Assembly (NCBI RefSeq): GCF_002265875.1
Contig: NZ_NPFA01000004.1
Location: forward strand, 62,001-126,000
DNA from: Marinococcus halophilus
GTDB taxonomy: Bacteria > Bacillota > Bacilli > Bacillales > Marinococcaceae
Direction: 5' to 3'
Length of the DNA stretch: 64,000 nucleotides
The notes beneath the pieces were generated by a model. The model was given only the letters and a program-made list of their open reading frames with translations, was not told where the DNA came from and searched no databases. Shown here piece after piece: positions 60,224-64,000 of the stretch (the stretch's first letter is position 1; the number at the start of each line of letters is the position of its first letter). The translations under genes were made by a program, and so were the position numbers.

Positions 60224-60237
60224 TGATAACGCTTGCA
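60224..60237. promoter_or_regulatory. cre-like site upstream of ypiA promoter
   Basis: TGATAACGCTTGCA matches TGWNANCGNTNWCA in 13 of 14 positions. It lies about 27 bases upstream of the ypiA -35, and just behind the small-RNA terminator. Confidence 0.45.
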
Positions 60238-60241
60238 AAAA

Positions 60242-60276
60242 CAAAAAAAAACACCCGATGTCTACTCATCAGGTGT
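60242..60276 (-). terminator. terminator of tyrA and of the candidate small RNA
   Basis: Ten base pairs (60251-60260 with 60267-60276) and nine T on the minus strand. The stem contains a C-A mismatch on the plus strand, which becomes a G-U pair on the minus RNA, so it works in the minus direction. tyrA has no other terminator. Confidence 0.8.
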
Positions 60277-60339
60277 GCCGCCATTCCGGCTAGTTTTAAG
60301 ATAAAGAGTATGGATAGGAGTGGAGAGAAACCATACGCT
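60242..60339 (-). ncRNA. candidate small RNA, about 98 nt
   Basis: In the 285-bp gap between tyrA and ypiA a promoter at 60346-60373 and a terminator at 60242-60276 frame a transcript of about 98 nt. Its 5' part folds as GUAUGG/CCAUAC (6 bp) around a 17-nt loop UUUCUCUCCACUCCUAU. That loop is rich in C and U and complementary to Shine-Dalgarno-like sequence. A short GCC/GGC hairpin follows, then the terminator stem: ACACCUGAUG with CAUCGGGUGU, 10 bp with one G-U pair, and nine U. The pattern matches the small C-rich-loop RNAs of Firmicutes (for example FsrA, RsaE). No expression evidence is available. Confidence 0.6.
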
Positions 60340-60345
60340 AATATT

Positions 60346-60373
60346 AGTATAACGTAATTGTAAGCGTTGTCAA
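60346..60373 (-). promoter_or_regulatory. sigma-A promoter overlapped by a perfect cre match
   Basis: TTGACA (60368-60373), 16 bases and TATACT (60346-60351) on the minus strand. TGTAAGCGTTGTCA (60359-60372) matches the CcpA consensus TGWNANCGNTNWCA in all positions and covers the -35, an arrangement expected to repress. Confidence 0.65.
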
Positions 60374-60406
60374 TGATTCTCTCCTATTTTTTCATTCTTT
60401 TTTGCG

Positions 60407-61507
60407 TTACCCAATATAAGATTCATAATCATGCTTTTCAAGCTGCTGCATTCCAGCCCGCCGGTCGTTTTCAGTACGGAACGTCAGCTGCAGCACTCCC
60501 ATGATGTCCTCTCTCGTTTCAAGAATTCGTATATTAATAATACTGATACCGCTTCGTCCAAGAATCCCGGTTACATCTGAAATCACCCCGGGGTGGTCCG
60601 GCACGTCGACAAACAGGTCATAAATAGCCGGTATGGCTCCCTGTTTTTTAGCCGGCAGGCCATCCCGGTACGACTTGGCATGCTCAAAAAATTGATATAT
60701 TTGTTGCTTGTCCTGCAGGACAAGCATTTGTTCAATGGCACTCATCTGCTGTTTCCAGTCTTCCATCAGCTGCCGCATGACGTCATTGTTTTTCAGCAGA
60801 ATATCCGTCCACATTTCGGGACTGGCTGAAGCGATTCTTGTAATATCCCGAAACCCGCCGGCGGCGAGCTTCGTTACCCAGGCTTGTTCGTCCTCCATCC
60901 CCTTCACCTGATGTACGAGTGCCGATGCTACAATATGCGGAAAATGACTGATTACTCCTGTCAGCATATCGTGCTGCTCGTAGGACAACTCAATAAACTT
61001 TGCCTGCGTGCCCTGAAGCCACTCTTTAATCTCTCCAACCTTTTCGGAAGAGCCCGGGCCGTTTGGCACCAGTACGTAGTAGGCATTTTCGAACAGGCGG
61101 ACACGGGCGGCATGAACGCCGCTTTTATGTGAGCCGGCCATCGGGTGGCCTCCGATAAAATGTACTTGCTTTCCCGATAAAACTTCTGCCTGTTCACAGA
61201 TTGATGTCTTTGTACTGCCGACGTCGGTGACGATGGCTCCGGATTTCAGAGACATGCCAGCCAGCTGTACCAGCAAGTTCTCGGTCGTTGCCACCGGGGT
61301 GGCAAGCACAATCAGATCTGCTTCCTTTACGGCTTCCTGCAGGCCCGGGGCAGCTTCGTCAATAACATTCAAAGAGACCGCAAGCTTGGTCTGCGCTTCG
61401 TCCACGTCTGTTCCTGTAATATACACGCCAGGGTGCTCCTGTTTGATGGCAAGGGCAATCGATCCTCCGATCAGTCCCAGCCCGATAACTGCTGCTTTTT
61501 TCTGCAT
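60407..61507 (-). CDS. tyrA: prephenate dehydrogenase
   Basis: A 366-residue TyrA. The NAD Rossmann motif G-L-G-L-I-G-G-S lies at 8-15, the catalytic H-P-M-A-G-S-H-K-S-G near 117, and a C-terminal ACT domain at about 290-365 (D-V-P-D-H-P-G-V-I-S-D-V). It makes 4-hydroxyphenylpyruvate for tyrosine; the ACT domain suggests tyrosine feedback. The ATG at 61507 with TGGAGGG is chosen over an upstream frame that crosses a terminator hairpin. aroE, which follows tyrA in B. subtilis, is not present. Confidence 0.94.
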   Translation of the reverse strand: MQKKAAVIGLGLIGGSIALAIKQEHPGVYITGTDVDEAQTKLAVSLNVIDEAAPGLQEAVKEADLIVLATPVATTENLLVQLAGMSLKSGAIVTDVGSTKTSICEQAEVLSGKQVHFIGGHPMAGSHKSGVHAARVRLFENAYYVLVPNGPGSSEKVGEIKEWLQGTQAKFIELSYEQHDMLTGVISHFPHIVASALVHQVKGMEDEQAWVTKLAAGGFRDITRIASASPEMWTDILLKNNDVMRQLMEDWKQQMSAIEQMLVLQDKQQIYQFFEHAKSYRDGLPAKKQGAIPAIYDLFVDVPDHPGVISDVTGILGRSGISIINIRILETREDIMGVLQLTFRTENDRRAGMQQLEKHDYESYIG

Positions 61508-61542
61508 CTGTTTCCCTCCAGGCCTCTCTTTGTTCCATACAT

Positions 61543-61571
61543 AAAAACACCCGGCCCACGCGGAGCCGGGT
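61543..61571 (-). terminator. hairpin between hisC and tyrA
   Basis: On the minus strand ACCCGGC (61565-61571) and GCCGGGT (61549-61555) close a 9-nt loop and are followed by G and five T. It lies 16 bases after the hisC stop and 36 bases before the tyrA ATG, so tyrA must be reached by read-through or by a promoter not seen here. Confidence 0.7.
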
Positions 61572-61586
61572 TCCAGGCACTGCCCG

Positions 61587-62690
61587 CTAAAGCTTGGCCT
61601 GCTGGTGTTCAAGCACTTCACTCAATGTCTTTCGGAAGGCTTCGTTCTGCTCTTCAGTTCCTATCGTTACACGGATCGATTCCGGATAGCCAAGAGCTTC
61701 TCCTGAGCGGATGATAATCCCCTTTTTCAGCATCTCATTAAAAACGATGCTGCCTGCCACTCCGGTATGAATCAACAGAAAATTAGTCTGCGAAGGGACA
61801 TAGTCCAGCCCCTGCCCTTCACAAAACGCCGTCATTTTTTCGAGTTCTTTTTTGTTTTGCTCCCGGCAATTTTCAATAAAGCTGCGGTCCTTCAACGCAG
61901 CTGTTGCTGCCCTTTGGGCAACAGCTGTTACGTTAAACGGCGGCCGCACCGGGTCCAGAGATTGAATCAGCTCTTCATGGCCGATTCCGTACCCGACCCG
62001 AAGCGATGCCAGGCCGTATGCTTTTGAGAATGTACGTAAAAGCAGGAGGTTCGGGTATTCCTTCAGCAGCTTCAGCGTGTCCGGATAATCCTTTGCAGTA
62101 ACGTATTCGATATACGCCTCGTCCGACACCACCAGGACATTTTCCGGCACCCGGTCAAGAAAGTCTACAAACGCTTCCTCATTGATGTAAGCTCCCGAAG
62201 GGTTATTCGGGTTACACACCCAGATGATGCGTGTGTTCTCATCGATTGCTTCAAGCATTGCTTCGAGCTGATGCTCTCCGTGCACCGCCGGAATTTCCCG
62301 GATTTCTGCTCCTTCAATAACCGCGTTATGTTTATACTGCGAAAATGAAGGAACTGCCATGACTGTATTTGTATCCGGTCCAAGCATTGCCCGGCAAAGC
62401 ATCAAAATCACTTCATCAGAGCCGGCGCCAAACAGCAGCTGTTTTTCCCCGACATTCAGCTCTTCAGCGACGGCCTGACGCAGTTCGGCCGCATAGCCAT
62501 CCGGGTAAATTTCCGGATCGGCTGCAGCTGCTTGAATCGCCTGTTTGGCCTCCTGCGGAGCACCATATGGATTTTCATTGGAAGCCATTTTATGAACAGT
62601 GGCCAGGCCAAGCTCCCGTTTTACTTCTTCAATCGGTTTTCCCGGCTGGTAAGGCGTCATGCCTTTAATCTGTTTTTTAATATACAACAT
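61587..62690 (-). CDS. hisC: histidinol-phosphate aminotransferase
   Basis: A 367-residue class II aminotransferase. N-E-N-P-Y-G near 38-43, N-P-N-N-P-S-G near 160, and the PLP lysine in T-F-S-K-A-Y-G-L-A near 222. In Bacillus this HisC serves histidine synthesis and also makes tyrosine and phenylalanine, which explains its place between trpA and tyrA. The start is set at the ATG 62690; a GTG 6 bases earlier overlaps the GAGGTG site. Confidence 0.93.
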   Translation of the reverse strand: MLYIKKQIKGMTPYQPGKPIEEVKRELGLATVHKMASNENPYGAPQEAKQAIQAAAADPEIYPDGYAAELRQAVAEELNVGEKQLLFGAGSDEVILMLCRAMLGPDTNTVMAVPSFSQYKHNAVIEGAEIREIPAVHGEHQLEAMLEAIDENTRIIWVCNPNNPSGAYINEEAFVDFLDRVPENVLVVSDEAYIEYVTAKDYPDTLKLLKEYPNLLLLRTFSKAYGLASLRVGYGIGHEELIQSLDPVRPPFNVTAVAQRAATAALKDRSFIENCREQNKKELEKMTAFCEGQGLDYVPSQTNFLLIHTGVAGSIVFNEMLKKGIIIRSGEALGYPESIRVTIGTEEQNEAFRKTLSEVLEHQQAKL

Positions 62691-62722
62691 TGTCACCTCG
62701 TCTTTGTATGCTGATTACTATC

Positions 62723-63547
62723 TTACGACGAAATTAACGTGGAGACAAAGGTTTTAATTTCGTTCAGTGCCTGGTTTCGATCTGCTTTATTACTCGAAGT
62801 CAAGGCTTCCTGCTGCTCTTCAACAATTTTCATAATCGCACTGCCAACAACAATACCGTCGCTCACACCATCAAGCAGCTCCACCTGCCGGCGGTTGGAT
62901 ATACCAAAACCGACGGCGACCGGCACCGTACTTGTTTCTTTTACTTTGCGGATAAATGCATAGGCTTCATCCGGGAAGGCATCTCTGGTGCCGGTTACGC
63001 CGAGACTTGAGACGCAGTACAGAAAACCCCGGGCCTGGGAGGCAATTTTTTCAATACGGTGGGCAGACGTTGGTGCCACGAGTGAAATGACCGACAATCC
63101 TTTCTCTTTAGCAAAGGTACTAATCAAACTGCTTTCTTCCATGGGAAGGTCCGGAATCAGCACCCCGTTTGCTCCCGCAGATGCCGCTTCTTTGACAAAC
63201 GTTTCTTCTCCCATGCGGAGTACCGGATTGACGTAGGAAAACACGACGACCGGAATGGTCAGCCCGTGTTCTCTCATCGTCCGGATTAGGCGCAGAGCCC
63301 CTTTCAGGCTCATGCCTCCTTTGAGCGCACGCTGGGCTGAGCGCTGAAGCAGCGGCCCATCAGCCAGCGGATCAGAATACGGAATGCCAAGCTCTAAAAT
63401 ATGAGCCCCCGCCTCCTGAAGCGAAAGAGCAATCGAAATGGTCGCCTCCTCATCCGGATCCCCTGCCATAATAAATGGCACGAACAAAGGGTACGATGCC
63501 CGAGTTGCTGCTTCTTCCACCGTCAGCACATTTGTTGCTTTATTCAT
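62723..63547 (-). CDS. trpA: tryptophan synthase alpha chain
   Basis: A 274-residue TIM barrel. The catalytic Glu lies in [10 protein letters not shown] near 53-62, which also holds the catalytic Asp; P-D-L-P-M-E-E near 137, G-F-G-I-S-N near 217, and the phosphate-binding G-I-V-V-G-S-A-I near 237. It cleaves indole-glycerol phosphate and passes indole to TrpB. Its ATG (63545-63547) overlaps the end of trpB by 8 bases; an upstream in-frame extension lies inside trpB and is not used. Confidence 0.94.
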   Translation of the reverse strand: MNKATNVLTVEEAATRASYPLFVPFIMAGDPDEEATISIALSLQEAGAHILELGIPYSDPLADGPLLQRSAQRALKGGMSLKGALRLIRTMREHGLTIPVVVFSYVNPVLRMGEETFVKEAASAGANGVLIPDLPMEESSLISTFAKEKGLSVISLVAPTSAHRIEKIASQARGFLYCVSSLGVTGTRDAFPDEAYAFIRKVKETSTVPVAVGFGISNRRQVELLDGVSDGIVVGSAIMKIVEEQQEALTSSNKADRNQALNEIKTFVSTLISS

Positions 63548-64000
63548 CACTGCTCTCTCCTTCCATGCGGCGGCGGATCGTTTCGACATCTTTGTCCCCG
63601 CGGCCCGAGAGGCAGATAACGATTCGTTCATTTCTGTCCATCTGTTTGGCTTTTTCAAACGCCAGGTAGAGCGCGTGGGAGGATTCAATTGCCGGTAGAA
63701 TACCTTCTTTTTTCGTTAACAGCGAAAGTGCTTCCAGCGATTCTTCGTCTGTCACACCCGTGTATTCTACGCGTCCGCTTTCGGCCAGATGGGCGTGCTC
63801 CGGCCCAATGCCCGGGTAGTCCAGCCCCGCGGAAATAGAATACGGCTCAATAATCTGCCCGTTTTCGTCCTGGATTAAATACGTCAGCGATCCGTGAATC
63901 ACCCCGCGGGTGCCTTTTGAAATCGTTGCTGCGTGCTGGGCGGTATGAACGCCCATGCCGGCTGCCTCTGCCCCGTAAAGCTTTACATTGTCTTCGAGAA
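63540..64000 (-). CDS. trpB: tryptophan synthase beta chain, C-terminal part
   Basis: The C-terminal 152 residues of TrpB; the start lies beyond the right edge. Visible are [10 protein letters not shown], then [22 protein letters not shown], and C-L-S-G-R-G-D-K-D near the end, which are typical TrpB motifs for the PLP phosphate and COMM regions. The catalytic Lys is outside the window. The frame is continuous through 64000. Confidence 0.95.
   Translation of the reverse strand, partial: LEDNVKLYGAEAAGMGVHTAQHAATISKGTRGVIHGSLTYLIQDENGQIIEPYSISAGLDYPGIGPEHAHLAESGRVEYTGVTDEESLEALSLLTKKEGILPAIESSHALYLAFEKAKQMDRNERIVICLSGRGDKDVETIRRRMEGESSDE

Noticed and set aside
60316-60360. Short plus-strand frame starting ATGGATAGG in the tyrA-ypiA gap
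   Set aside because: Only about 14 codons, no ribosome binding site, and it is the complement of the sRNA loop.
60150-60376. An open minus-strand frame of about 75 codons starting at an ATT after TAGGAGAG, crossing the sRNA region
   Set aside because: It needs a rare start, runs through the terminator T run, and its hydrophobic composition can be explained by chance; the promoter, cre and terminator explain the region better.
1-64000. tRNA, rRNA, insertion sequences, phage genes or CRISPR
   Set aside because: No cloverleaf-like sequence with CCA context, no rRNA motifs, no transposase or integrase motifs and no spaced repeats were seen while reading through.

Overview
The window looks like chromosomal DNA of a salt- or alkali-adapted member of the Bacillaceae. 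Several blocks follow the Bacillus subtilis gene order: the mazG-like-dapB-mgsA-bshB1-bshA-cca-birA run, then dinG, ypmA-ypmB-aspB-asnS-dnaD-nth-ypoC, recU-ponA, and trpBA-hisC-tyrA followed by ypiA. Ribosome binding sites are strong (AAGGAGG-like), starts include TTG and GTG, and bacillithiol genes (bshA, bshB1) are present. Proteins are acidic and the window carries an ectoine-degradation gene (doeA), which fits a saline habitat. I see no rRNA, tRNA, insertion sequence, prophage or CRISPR array. The assignment to a genus is open.

Layout. 1-1.6 kb: the end of dapA, yidD, and a convergent EamA transporter sharing a terminator with yidD. 1.6-11.3 kb: a catabolic island with an ion-transporter-superfamily permease, then a minus-strand operon (trans-sulfuration-type PLP enzyme, M20 deacylase, homoserine dehydrogenase-like protein, aldehyde dehydrogenase, DoeA ectoine hydrolase) facing a divergent PucR-type regulator. 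11.3-19.6 kb: kapB, gltB-gltD (glutamate synthase, with a clear sigma-A promoter), an NRDE protein and a DUF2203 protein. 19.8-22.8 kb: telA and two conserved unknown genes. 22.9-30.6 kb: bacterial-PH-domain membrane proteins (YdbS/YdbT), a CvfC-like HEAT protein, a phosphoesterase, two thioredoxin-fold proteins, a PfpI-type protein, DUF3891 and ilvA. 30.9-33.8 kb: a phasin-like protein, an ABC1/UbiB kinase-like protein and a sulfurtransferase. 33.8-43.4 kb: yppE, a RemA-family regulator, recU, ponA, a double dynamin, ypoC, nth and dnaD. 43.4-57.4 kb: asnS back to the mazG-like gene, plus a YitT-family protein. 57.4-64 kb: yugP, ypjA, ypiA, tyrA, hisC, trpA and the 3' part of trpB.

How it fits together. 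The ectoine cluster would turn a compatible solute into N-acetyl-diaminobutyrate, diaminobutyrate and aspartate semialdehyde, and from there into aspartate or homoserine. GltBD, AspB, DapA/DapB and the trp/his/tyr genes form the nitrogen and amino-acid side. The most notable unexplained signal is in the 285 bp between tyrA and ypiA: a minus-strand promoter (TTGACA-16-TATACT) overlapped by a perfect CcpA cre match, followed about 100 nt later by a Rho-independent terminator. This looks like a small RNA with a C/U-rich anti-Shine-Dalgarno loop. Other points of interest are a RemA-like regulator beside recU/ponA, an apparent AUU start for the YitT-family gene, a terminator palindrome that encodes the same four residues in two convergent proteins, and the absence of panBCD and aroE from their usual places.
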